Assembly (NCBI GenBank): GCA_033220425.1
Contig: CM065648.1
Coordinates: forward strand, 3,906,001-3,970,000
Direction of reading: 5' to 3'
Length of the DNA: 64,000 bases
Origin: Lepraria neglecta
Lineage: Eukaryota > Ascomycota > Lecanoromycetes > Lecanorales > Stereocaulaceae
Below the pieces are notes generated by a model. It did no database searches and was not told the origin of the DNA. It saw nothing but the letters and a program-made list of their open reading frames with translations. The position numbers were made by a program, and so were the translations under genes. This document shows, in pieces, positions 44,622 to 54,612 of this stretch (position 1 is the stretch's first letter; each line of letters begins with the position of its first letter).

Positions 44622-44730
44622 CCAGCTCAAATATCCCCCAATATTTCATTTGACTCATTGGACATCGCCATTATCTTGTGCTTGAGCTCATGGTCCTTCC
44701 ATCTGTTGATAATTAGCTTCTTTGCTCCGC

Positions 44731-45099
44731 CTATGCTCGTGAAAGAAGGACACCTACGATATCCCAAAAGTTTGGCCAATGTATCATCAAAAACATGACA
44801 CTAGCGAGATCGAAGGCGAAAAGGATAAAGGTGATATGCTCTATCTCAGGTGAATCCCACCAGTGATATGTATCCGTTGGCATTGTAGATGACGTGTTGG
44901 TTGGCAGTAAGGGAGGTGAGGTAGTTGTTGAATTTGGTGGCACCATGGAAGGTAAGTATGGTGGGAGTCCAATTGGGAATGGTAAGAGTACTGTTTGTGA
45001 CTGAGTGGCACGCATTACATGGCAAGGGGCTATGGTGGCTATGTTGAAGAGGAAGAATAGGAGGATCTGGAGTCTGTGGTGGGTTTGAGTGAGTAGCAT
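44731..45099 (-). CDS. Small type I membrane protein, array copy A (122 aa)
   Basis: ATG at 45099. Signal peptide about 1-26 (LQILLFFLFNIATIAPC), then a Pro/Thr/Ser-rich linker and a C-terminal membrane segment (HITFILFAFDLASVMFLMIH) followed by NFWDIVGVLL. It shares the pattern SPPLLPTNTSSTMPTDTYHWW and FxFDxxS...W..xWxIVG with copies at 46061 and 47195. Function unknown. It starts 118 bp to the right of the MITE. Confidence 0.6.
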   Translation of the reverse strand: MLLTQTHHRLQILLFFLFNIATIAPCHVMRATQSQTVLLPFPIGLPPYLPSMVPPNSTTTSPPLLPTNTSSTMPTDTYHWWDSPEIEHITFILFAFDLASVMFLMIHWPNFWDIVGVLLSRA

Positions 45100-46060
45100 G
45101 GTAACGTGCAGACGTAGTGCTCGGTGCTGGTCAATAAAATTGAGATTTCGAAGTAGCAGGACGCTTCCCGAGGCGAAATTTCCTTTTTTGAAAAGAAATA
45201 TTAAGATGTGTTGAACATAGGCTGCTAATCTAAGGTCGTGTCATTGTTAACAATGTGGCTGGTAAATTAGGTCACGCCGTTAACACTCCAGCACCCATAG
45301 AAATCATGCGTCAAAATATATTAGGCGTCTTTCGTCTCCAGAATGCAAATCCTGCACTATCAAGCTCGTCTCGCTTGAAAGAGTAATACGAGCAAATAAA
45401 CAACTCGTAAATCCGGATCTGCATAGAACTCGGTTTGGACTAAAAGCCTCAAGGTCAGAAGTTCATAGAAATCGAAGAAATTCTATTTCTGAAATCCAAG
45501 ATGTACACGAAAAGCAAGGCCCCCGGAATCTATCCCTTTCGCGCTCGCAACTAAATCTTCCACCAGTCTCCTAAACGAACTTCCAGGCTCGTTCACCTTA
45601 AGCTACGTGGAGTCACGCTAATTTACCACTCTAGGTACGATGACTCCTGCTAATACGCTGATCATATTCTACCTCAAAACACTCATCGAATCAACGATGT
45701 CCGCTGAAGCATCGTCAGAAAACGGAAAAAGAAGCCCTGAGATACCAACTCACCACTCTACTTATTCCAAATTGAGGTCATAACTTTTTAGGGCCAAGTC
45801 CCAGACTGCCAAATCCTTACTCCATCTCCACCTCCAACGCTTTTCTCAGCCGACTTCTCAAGCACTATTATATCCACACCCCGCTCCGCTCTCTTCTAAA
45901 CGCGGTCAGAATATCTCAAGTATGAGTTCAGAAGTACGAACTCATCACTCCAATTCCACTTTCACCTCCCCCCTCCACGTTCTTATTTTTCGCAGCCGTC
46001 TAGGTCACGCTAATGGATGTCTCAGCTATCAAAAGTCAGCACTCTCGCCCCATCTCACGT
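45100..46060. other. Spacer in the small membrane protein array
   Basis: No intact gene. It contains pyrimidine-rich, repeated-looking stretches (around 45800-45850 and 45940-46010) that resemble each other loosely, consistent with duplicated flanks. Confidence 0.35.
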
Positions 46061-46384
46061 CTATAGAGAACCTACCATATCCCGAAGAATTTCCCACACC
46101 CCGATGAAGTAGATAGCACTAAAGATGTCGAATGTAAGGAGCAGCCAGGTCGCCAACCCCACCCAAGATGCTTCCAACCAGTGATGTATATCCGCAGATG
46201 GCATAGAAGATCTTCTGGTCAGAAGCGAGGGAGGAACTGGTAGTGAAGAATGTATGGGAAAGGCCGCATCTGGAGGGAGCGTAGATGGTGGTTGTGTGGT
46301 TGGGATTCATAGGGCATGAGTGGTAGTGATGACGCTGATGATGACAAGCAGCAAGATTGTGATAGTGACTGAATGGCTCTGCAT
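46061..46384 (-). pseudogene. Small membrane protein, array copy B, one in-frame stop
   Basis: ATG at 46384 starts a clear signal peptide (SVTITILLLVIISVITTTHA). A TGA stands directly after it (codon 26), yet the same frame continues for about 80 codons with the family pattern: LPVPPSLLTRRSSMPSAD, HHWLEASW, TWLLLTFDIFSAIYF and VWEILRDMVGSL, ending at 46061. One nonsense change in an otherwise intact frame points to recent inactivation. The stop context (TGA ATC) is not the known TGA CTA read-through context. Confidence 0.7.
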
Positions 46385-46984
46385 GTCTAGTTGAATAGCT
46401 GCCTGCTGAAGACGTGACTTTGGTTCCCAGAACCCTGGAGACGATGCTTGCAACGTCAATCTGGGTAAAAGTGAGACGATGTTCGAACCCAAGTATCTCT
46501 AAAGGGAGACTTGAGTATTCGAGGCAGCGTCGACATACCAAGCCAGCATGTGGTGCAACTCCTAGCTACCATTATCGCTGCACACAAGCATAGCGAACAT
46601 GGGGACTGAAACCTCGTGGCAGTGAAATAGTCACACAGCAATTCTTTTAGGCCCTGTGACGATGGATTCGGGTCACACTGCCACTTGCCTGCCTGTTGCA
46701 CAGAGTAGTTCTGCGAGTAAATGACCTTCCCACCATCACCATCATCTCAGAAGTGGATACAAGTCAAAACTTGAAACGTCCCGTTTATTAGGCATGCTTG
46801 CGTATCTGATGTCTCAGACTCATTTGTTCTCGAATGCAGGCGACGGTCGTCAAGCTTTTTCTGCCAGCGCAGCTCGACTGACCCTAGGTCATTCACATCC
46901 TTCCTCGACATCGTCGTCTTCGTTACAATTGCCCTGTTGGTCTGCTCAGCTGTCGATAGTCAACACTCTAGTCCCAAATCAATT

Positions 46985-47100
46985 TTTCAAAAAGTGCAAC
47001 CCACGATATCTCAGATGAAATCCCACCACACGATCAGAGACGCAAAACTCCCAACATCGAAACACCTACGCACACTGGCTCCTCCTCACCAGGATTCCAG
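46985..47100 (-). pseudogene. Small membrane protein, array copy C, fragment
   Basis: On the minus strand the stretch encodes FDVGSFASLIVWWDFI, a TGA, then DIVG, aligning with FDIGSAVSLILWWRSIWEIVG of the copy at 47195 (the Trp codon has become TGA). At DNA level about 65 bases are nearly the same as 47245-47310. Only the 3' part of the gene is recognisable. Confidence 0.65.
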
Positions 47101-47194
47101 CAAAATACCCTCTGACGGCGCAACTCAGCCGTCTATCACGCTATCACATGCTCTAGAGCCATTCCTGCTCGCCCTGGAGCCACCGCTCGTCCTT

Positions 47195-47584
47195 TCAGCT
47201 ATCAGTAATTAGCATCGCTGTTCTTTTGATCCTGCTAATTTGAGAGACTAAACCCACTATCTCCCAAATGGACCTCCACCACAAGATCAGAGACACAGCA
47301 CTCCCAATATCGAAACCAGCAAATGCCCAAGCCAAAGTGATCACCAAAGTCGAGTGCCACCAGTGCTTCGTATTCGCAGCTTCTGCATGAGACGTTCTGT
47401 CAGGAGGTGGGGAGGGTATGAAAGAAGTAGGAGGTGTTGGCGTGATTGGACCTGTATACGGAAAGAACGCGGACGGTGGCTGGGTACCGCTGTGTATGGG
47501 AAAGCAGTGGATCGTAATGGAAGTAGCATTGATGGCTAGCAAGATAAAGAGAGTAACGAAGTGATCTAAGTGGAGTAGCCGCAT
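47195..47584 (-). CDS. Small type I membrane protein, array copy D (129 aa)
   Basis: ATG at 47584. Signal peptide about 1-28 (HFVTLFILLAINATSITIHC), a Pro/Ser/Thr-rich linker, then HWWHSTLVITLAWAFAG and FDIGSAVSLILWWRSIWEIVG as the membrane segment and family motif, with a short tail. Open and undamaged, like copy A. No named family recognised. Confidence 0.6.
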   Translation of the reverse strand: MRLLHLDHFVTLFILLAINATSITIHCFPIHSGTQPPSAFFPYTGPITPTPPTSFIPSPPPDRTSHAEAANTKHWWHSTLVITLAWAFAGFDIGSAVSLILWWRSIWEIVGLVSQISRIKRTAMLITDS

Positions 47585-48964
47585 GATGAGAGTGAGGGCG
47601 CGAGACTTTTAGACTCAAGGTGGTCGAAATAAGATCATTGCGGGTCAATTGGACAAGAGCACGCCGGGGATGAAGAAGCAGCTTGACAAGGTTCATTCAT
47701 CGGTGATGCAGCATTGCCGCGGAGAGGGTTTTTGACGAATCCGAGACCTTGATTGATTCGCGAACCACATCATTGGAATCTTCTCAGCCTCGGCTCCGGA
47801 AAAAGGAGGGGATTCCCAGTGAATTAAGATCTCGTAAGCTGAGTAGTTTCCAGAAGACGAATTGTCTATAAGAAACTCAAGTTTCTTAGCATTTGGATGC
47901 TTTCCATTGAGCTATTCATTCCCGAACGAGAGCGACATGGTGGCGAAGCGAGGCTAGACTCTACAGTCTCAACAAAAGAATGTTCGGTGTTGTGTACCGA
48001 TGCACAATGCCACCATATCAGTAAGCCATCTCTAGAGGAAGCCATCGAAAAGTCTAGCGCTGTTGGAGTATCATCATGCCCAGTCTCGATTTCAAAACGT
48101 CTGAAGAGGTCGGATCCCGAGCCAGCGAACAATGATAAGCTTTACTCTGACTTGAGCTTTTATCACAGTATGATATCGGTGGTTCTGAAAGGAGCGGACT
48201 TGAGGCTACCATAATTCGTGCTGTCATAACAAAAACACAATCTGTTCACCTTGAGCTGTCTTATCGATGTATCTTTTATTAGAACTAGTTCTTGTTATTT
48301 TCCTTGGTATTTCTCCTTGGTAGGTGTTTGCTCGGGAAATGAGCTCTTGGTAAGTGCCCGGTATTTACTTTTAGCATTTGCTCGGCCGAGGGCGACTTGA
48401 TATTAAAGGCTTGGTATTACCGCGCGGTCTCATCTCTTGGTAGTTGGGCTTGGTTTCTCCTCTTTGGGTAACATCTAATATCTGGGGTCCGAAGAGGCGA
48501 GCAAAGATATTAATTGGGATCTGCTCAGGGTGATGGGCGTCTCGCGAGTAGAGGTCCTGGCGGACTCCAATTTGCTGGTATTGTTGACCGGAGGAACATC
48601 TTCAAAGGCGACTTCTTTCTGGAACGTTGTAAAAATTGTGTAGTTAAGTCCGCTTTGAACGGCAAATAAGTGTCCTTTCAGATATCCAATTGGTACTCAG
48701 GACTGTCAGCTTCTCAAGTTACTGAAATCTGCATGTAGACTAAAGAAAAGAAGACTACATGGTCAAACTGTTTCGATTCTCTCTATCTAACAAATGCCCC
48801 ACGCAATATGCAGTTCCATGCACCATCAAATTATACACACAGAAAAATCCACACCTAAGAAAAGTTTGTGCATCTCCTCGTCCCCATCCCCAAACCACCT
48901 TATCCAACCCGACGTCATAGCTTCTCCTTTGCCTTTTTTTTTTTTTGGCAGATAATTGATACAC
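47585..48964. other. Intergenic region with imperfect CTTGGTA repeats
   Basis: About 48303-48442 holds five copies of CTTGGTA and two of TTTGCTCGG spaced about 50 bp, an imperfect repeat with no coding meaning. A 105-residue plus-strand frame at 47897-48214 has no motif and may be chance. A poly-T run near 48940 lies close to the GH128 stop. Confidence 0.4.
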
Positions 48965-50974
48965 TTAAGAGCAGTAAGCAGACGCCATCGAGCCCGTCAG
49001 TGGGACACCACTGCCAGTGTTGAGACCGTTGAACGCATATCGGTCGACGCCGCTGGAGTCCAAGAAGCTCAACATTGAGGTGATTTCAGAGGAGCTGGGG
49101 CCGTCTGTGGGTGCCATCTCGGTGATCCAGAGTTCGGCGATGCCGTATTGCTGCTGGAGTTTCTGGTATGCTGAGACGGTGTTCTTGAGCGTGGTAAGGT
49201 CGCTGCCAGGGCCATAATAATGGAAGGCTAGAGCGTCGAAGTGGCAGCCTGTGCAGGCGCCGAGGAACTCAGACATGTAGGAGAGACCCTTGCCCTGGGT
49301 TTGGATATCGTTGGTTGTTGCTGGAGAGACCTTGCTGGCACTCTTCCCGGCAAAGTAGGTGTTCCAGCCCTGGACAACGTCGCTGACTTGCATACATCCT
49401 CCTCCACCACCACACTGATCGGGCTCGTTGAAGCCCATGATCCACTCGGCGCCGGCGCAGTTGCTCTCCCAGATGCTGGTGTGGCTGCTGTCAAGGGTCA
49501 ACAGCATGGGGACGAATTGAACGTTCAATGATCCGGTCGCTGCTCCAGACGCGGGAGCAGGCGAGGAATCCCAATTCCAACCCCAGCCAATGTTGGACAG
49601 ATCGAAGCTGTTGGCAGCAGAGAGTGCTGATTCGGAAGACATGCCACTGTTGGAGTAGAGAATACCACGGGCTTTGACGCCGCTGCTAGACCTGGGGGTT
49701 GAGCTCTGAGGGGTAGCAGATGACTGGACTGGGGCGGCAGCGGAAGTAGGGGCTTCAGCTGGAGATGCAGCGGTGTAGGGTTGTTGAACTGGAGCAGCTG
49801 GTTGTTGCTGTTGCTGTTGTTGTGCTGCTGGGGCGTGGTAAAGTGCCTTCACAGGGACAGGAGCAGCCACGGCTGAAGAAGTGGCCTCTGGTGCTGCAGG
49901 TGCGGCCTCAGTGGCAGCCTCAGTCGGAGCTGGCGAGTTGATAACTGCTTTTGGCTTCTCAACAACGGTTGGCGGGCTGTGAGCTGGCAATGGGACTGGC
50001 ACGTGGTATGTCGGGTGGCTGATACCTGTACCGATTATTCCAGTACCGGTCCCTGTAGGCCCAGCAGAGGCGCTGGCGTTGCCAATTGGGAAAGGAGCTG
50101 AGAAGGTTGGCTGCTCGCCTGGGCCGCTGCTTGGAGCTTGAGCGGGTCCGCTCTCTGGGGTACCTGGGACACCTGGGGCACCGCTCTCGGGAGGGCTTGG
50201 TGAAACGGTAACAGTGACTGTTTGTGCTTGTGTGACTGTAACTGTAGCCGGCCCGCATGTAGCACCCGCCTCGCCAGCGCCAGAGCCTGGAGATCCAGGA
50301 GATCCTGATGCTGGAGATTCGCCTGGAGACTGAGAACCTGGGGATTGAGAACCTGGAGATTGAGAACCTGAGGATTGAGAACCTGGAGATTGAGAACCTG
50401 GAGATTGAGAACCTGGAGATTGAGAACCTGGAGCTTGAGAGCCTGGAGATTGAGAACCTGGAGCTTGAGAGCCTGGTAGACCAGAGCCTGGGGCACCTGG
50501 TGCAGCTGATTCCGATGGGCTAGAGCCTGGTGCTCCTGGAGCACCAGTCGTCAATGGAGACCCATAGATGTCGGTTGTCACTGGCACAGGGATGAGGTTG
50601 ATGGTCGACATGATCGTGACTGGGGCAGCTGGGGCACCAGTTTGACTGCTTCCACTCTCAACACCACTGCTGCTTCCACCGCTTATACCAGTGCCAGTAC
50701 CCGTGGGCCCAGTTGAATTTCCGTTTCCAACTGGGAAGGGAGCAGTGTTAATTGGTGCACCGGACGGGTGGTGGTGATGATGGTATCCTCCGTGAGCTCC
50801 GGATTCGTAAGGACCAGAACCGCCACGAACACCTGATGGGTGGGGGAAGCCTGTTGGATAACTATGCTTGCTAATTGGCATATAGGGCCCGTGAACACCA
50901 CGGCCGTGAAGCCCAGGCAACGCGAGGACTACGGGCAGAAGAGCCGTAAGGAGCGCGATATTAAGAACTGCCAT
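48965..50974 (-). CDS. Secreted GH128 (Asl1-like) beta-1,3-glucanase with repeat linker
   Basis: Glycoside hydrolase family 128 cell-wall enzyme, single exon, 669 aa. Signal peptide about 1-18 (MAVLNIALLTALLPVVLALP). A long His/Gly then Pro/Ser/Thr-rich region follows, with about ten PGSQS/PGSQA pentapeptides near residues 170-220 and a poly-Gln tract near 385. The catalytic domain starts near residue 435 (RGILYSNSG) and reaches the C-terminus. The likely acid/base is Glu in GFNEPDQC (about 517) and the nucleophile Glu in LWITEMAPTDG (about 619); FHYYGPG is also typical. No C-terminal anchor signal. Its role in wall beta-glucan remodelling is family knowledge. Confidence 0.92.
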   Translation of the reverse strand: MAVLNIALLTALLPVVLALPGLHGRGVHGPYMPISKHSYPTGFPHPSGVRGGSGPYESGAHGGYHHHHHPSGAPINTAPFPVGNGNSTGPTGTGTGISGGSSSGVESGSSQTGAPAAPVTIMSTINLIPVPVTTDIYGSPLTTGAPGAPGSSPSESAAPGAPGSGLPGSQAPGSQSPGSQAPGSQSPGSQSPGSQSPGSQSSGSQSPGSQSPGSQSPGESPASGSPGSPGSGAGEAGATCGPATVTVTQAQTVTVTVSPSPPESGAPGVPGTPESGPAQAPSSGPGEQPTFSAPFPIGNASASAGPTGTGTGIIGTGISHPTYHVPVPLPAHSPPTVVEKPKAVINSPAPTEAATEAAPAAPEATSSAVAAPVPVKALYHAPAAQQQQQQQPAAPVQQPYTAASPAEAPTSAAAPVQSSATPQSSTPRSSSGVKARGILYSNSGMSSESALSAANSFDLSNIGWGWNWDSSPAPASGAATGSLNVQFVPMLLTLDSSHTSIWESNCAGAEWIMGFNEPDQCGGGGGCMQVSDVVQGWNTYFAGKSASKVSPATTNDIQTQGKGLSYMSEFLGACTGCHFDALAFHYYGPGSDLTTLKNTVSAYQKLQQQYGIAELWITEMAPTDGPSSSEITSMLSFLDSSGVDRYAFNGLNTGSGVPLTGSMASAYCS
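50321..50476 (-). repeat. 15-bp coding minisatellite in the GH128 gene
   Basis: About ten tandem copies of CCTGGAGATTGAGAA (plus-strand sense) encode PGSQS or PGSQA. Copies differ by one or two bases. Such arrays change length easily by slippage or unequal exchange. Confidence 0.85.
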
Positions 50975-52572
50975 CGTGATGGATATTCAATGTGCTTGTT
51001 TTCGTCAATTGGTAGTTGTTGTGTTGTAAGTAGGGATTGTTTTGGTTATTGATGCTCGCGTGACTGGAGCCAACCAGGGCTGTAAGAGAACGTGGTGACC
51101 AACGAGGGCCGAAAGAGTGTAATGAGCGAATGCTCGTGTCAACGATTGACAACTGTGGTGGTTGGCAGTACAGCGAGGGTGAGGTGTAAGGAAGAAGAGA
51201 AGAGAGGGTTGGTGGATCAGGGGAAGAATTGACTAAATCAGCTAAATTTGGCGATCACCGTGCAATTTCCCGGCCGGTCCAGCCAAACTCGGACATGGAC
51301 AGGGACAAAGATTGGTGCTTTGTGAGGCGCCACGCACTGCCAATTAGCTAGTCACTCATTAATCTCACTCTTCAGCGACTAGCCAGGCTTTGAAACCCGC
51401 CCCTACTCTCCATTCAGCCCAATAAGCCAGGTTCATGCGGCGCCATTTCATTCGCTATCTCATGATCCTCATACTTAGCCAGCCATCAAGCCTCAATACC
51501 AATTGCGCAAAGTTGGAGACTCGCTGACCTTGCTATGAGCCGCCCAATTTCTGATGATTATTGTTCGAAAAATATTGAGCTCATCTCGAGATTCATTATC
51601 CTTTAAGGGGAAGCGCCGCACTAAACTCAGCTGTTCCTGGGAGATTCCTTGTCAGACAAAGCTTATTGCGCTTTGCCGTTGGTTGGAAACCCGACGTAAT
51701 CCAATTGCATTACGATTCCGCATGGGAGGAACCCCCTTCTTTTCAGCGCGCTACCGTTTCACAAATCAGATATCTCCACTGACGGCCAAGGGGGACAGCC
51801 GAAGTGACATTGTGAGACCCTTCAACGATCCTGATATCTGACATCGAATTTATTGCACGTGTCTGTTCTCTTCAAGATCACGAATCTCTTTCGTCAAGAA
51901 GGACAGCTCATTGTTTTCATCCTTGTTGAAACAAAAAAACCATCTGGGATGATGGTGTTTCACGGCATTTAGCTGTTGGATGCTGATGCACTGGCCAGCC
52001 CATGGCAGACAGCTCTCGGCTGAGAACATGAAAGTGAGTATGCAAGTTGCTGCAAACCAAATTGCTAGGATTCGGGATCCTTATTTCTTGTTTCTTCGAC
52101 GGGTCTGCAGAAGAAAGTACAATGGAGCGTTACTGAGCTCGAGAAAATGCAGAGCCTTTGTCCTCGACAACACGAATTTAGATAGGCCCAAGCGTGTCTC
52201 AAGCTGAGTCTGTTACGTACTTTTAAGGTGATTGAGACGATGAATGTGCAAGGAACGATGGAGAGATGCTAGGATTCTGAGGGACAGCGTGGGACCCAAC
52301 ATGTTTCGAGTTGCGAGCCGTGCCTGTCAGCGTTAGCACTCGGCCGTTTCGATGAACAAAGAGCTGCCTAAAGCGGAATGAAGTGATTGTCGAAGCATTA
52401 CAACATTGGATAGTTATTGGAAGAAGATAATTGAGGACAACATAAGACGTTGAAGAAAGGTTTGGTCAAGGGATTCTGTTCGGGAAGGCACATTGGAGGC
52501 ACTTGTCTACATTCCAGAGAGTAGGCGCCGCTAAACATCCATTGAAATCTTTTAGATAGATTTGTTGCTTGC
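50975..52572. other. Intergenic region between GH128 and RED genes
   Basis: Holds the GH128 promoter (50975 rightward) and the 3' side of the RED-type gene. No convincing gene; frames present are short and without motifs. Confidence 0.4.
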
Positions 52573-54233
52573 CTATTTACCCTCTCCTTTCCTCCTCTCC
52601 ATCACCTTGAGCACGTCCGCTGCACTGTTTACATCTCCTTTCCTCTTCTTCGCACCCCTCTTCCTCTTGGCCTTACCCTCCCCTTTCCCTCCATCCTCAT
52701 CCTCATTGCCCTCCCCATGCCAAGCGCTTAATTTCACCCTTCCATCCTCTCCGTCTTCTTGATCTCCGAAGCGGCTACTGCCGAATTCCATGTCCATGTC
52801 TTCGGCATCGCGATCATGTGACTCAAGCATCTTCTTGCGTCTTGCAAACTTAGCTGCTTCCTCTTCGTTTGTGGAGGACGAAGGGACGGGATTAATAGTA
52901 GAGGCTCTTTTGAGTGCTGCAAGAATGGCTGGGTCAGTGAGTGGGTTCAGTGGAGGTCCAATAGTCGTTTCATCGTCTTCAATTGAGTCGCCGAAGTAGT
53001 TGCGCTTTTTGCCTGGTGGTGGACGCATGGCAGAGGTCTCGGATTCTGATGGCTTCGGAGGCGGTGATGGTTTTGGAGGCTTAGCAGCTGCTCCGGCTTC
53101 CGCATCGCTGTCATCAGAATCGTCATCGTCATCTTCCATATTTCCTAGAGGATTGTAGTCCACGCCTACACCTTCGAATATATCTCCATCGTCGTCCTCT
53201 AAGGGGGCCGGCGCAACAGTTGGGACCTCCATTCCCAGCGGCTTGGCATCCTTGTCCGGCATCAATAAGCCATGACCATTGGTAGTGTCATCATCCACTG
53301 CGCTCTTTCTGACCTTCCTCTTTATCCTGCCATCTTCGTCGACGGTGATGAGAACCTCTCGACCTTTCTCATCTCTCTCGATCCTAGATCTCTCCCTCTT
53401 CTCACCAAGCTTCATGAACTTAGGTCCTAGCTGTGATTGCTTTGCTTTCTCAGCTGCCGCAGCTCTAGACTCTTTGAGCTCTCTCAAAATATCATCTCGT
53501 GTTCGTTTCTTCCCTGCCATAAGTGGCGGTGGAGCCATCTCTCCTTTCTTCGCCTTCTGCTCTTTCACCATTGGTTGGACTTCCTTGTCCCCCAATTTCT
53601 CAAACTCGTCATCGACATCGACCTCAGGCTCATCCTTAGGGTCATCGTCTTGGCTTTCGGACGGCTCAGACTTTTTGTCTGAAAGTACGTCTTCTCCCCT
53701 TCTGACCCGTTCCAGTAGCTTGTAGTCCAACCCCTTCACCAGATGTACATCCTTCACATCACCACCCACGATCTCATCCCTCAGAGCCTCAAACGTCGCC
53801 TGATCCATCTGCCCCAATTTGACCATCTCTTCTAAGGCCTTAACCCTAACAGCTTTGTCATCTTCCTCCCCCGAAGTGCGAAGCTGTGTGCGATCTTGGT
53901 AACCTGAGCGTAACTTTGTGCCTTTGGGTGCTGCAGATGAGCGGAACTTCTTAGCATTTGAGGGATTGAGTTCGGCGTTCCGTTCAGCAAGCTGGCGGGC
54001 AAAGTCATTTCCGGAAGAACCTGCCACAGAGCGTCTGATCATCAGTCAGCAGGTCCATATAAATTAGAAGGGCTGAGAGTGACATACGGTGTCATGGGTA
54101 TGCTAGATCGCATCCGTGAGCCCAGAGCAGGAGTGGCACCTCCTCGGTGCGGAGTAGCCCCCACGGTACCATCATTGCTCTTAGCAGCTGCTGGGGTGTC
54201 AAGTACCAGCCGGCGAAATTGAGTATTGTTCAT
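52573..54233 (-). CDS. RED-like spliceosomal protein (RED N-terminal domain)
   Basis: Homologue of the spliceosome factor RED/IK/SMU-2, which acts with SMU1 before activation of the B complex. Inferred exons on the minus strand: 54233-54088 and 54034-52573, giving 535 aa (human RED is 557). The start MNNTQFRRLVLDTP, then GGATPALGSRMRSSIPMTP joined to RSVAGSSGNDFARQLAERNA, is the characteristic N-terminus; VHLVKGLDYKLLERVR is the other landmark. The C-terminal half is charged with long Asp/Ser and Lys/Arg runs (RKRGAKKRKGD). It shares a 379-bp divergent promoter with SSR4. Confidence 0.87.
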
Positions 54234-54612
54234 GGTAGTAGTCAAATATCGTAAATCAGAACATCGAGCAGGAGGAAGAGAGATGAGGATTGGTTGTTCC
54301 AGGTGAAATTCGAGCTACGAGTGACGCATTCCTTAAGCCTTCGTAAGAGGTCGCTCAAAAGTCAAGATCTTTAATGTTTGACCTGAGGCACCATAGAGCG
54401 GAATTTGCCGAGAAGCCTTGGTAAACCGGTCGATCTCTAAAGCGCGCTTCGTTCTCCGTCATGTCAAGGTAAAAGGATTGACAGCTTCAATCGCGACCAA
54501 GCTGGCATCTGTTGCTTCTACTGCTCATTCGTCGAGATAGACTACTCGCATACCGTGGGATTGTTTTGGCTAGAGACCTATATATGCCATTGGATAAAGT
54601 CCGAACGCAACC
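54234..54612. promoter_or_regulatory. Divergent RED/SSR4 promoter
   Basis: 379 bp separate the two start codons. No named binding site stands out. Confidence 0.45.

Noticed and set aside
46307-46315. Programmed stop-codon read-through in array copy B
   Set aside because: The known efficient context is TGA CTA; here TGA is followed by ATC, so a plain nonsense change is simpler.
50308-50523. Plus-strand frame with a striking LEIENLEIENL repeat
   Set aside because: It is the antisense reading of the PGSQS minisatellite in the GH128 gene; the minus-strand frame has signal peptide and catalytic domain.
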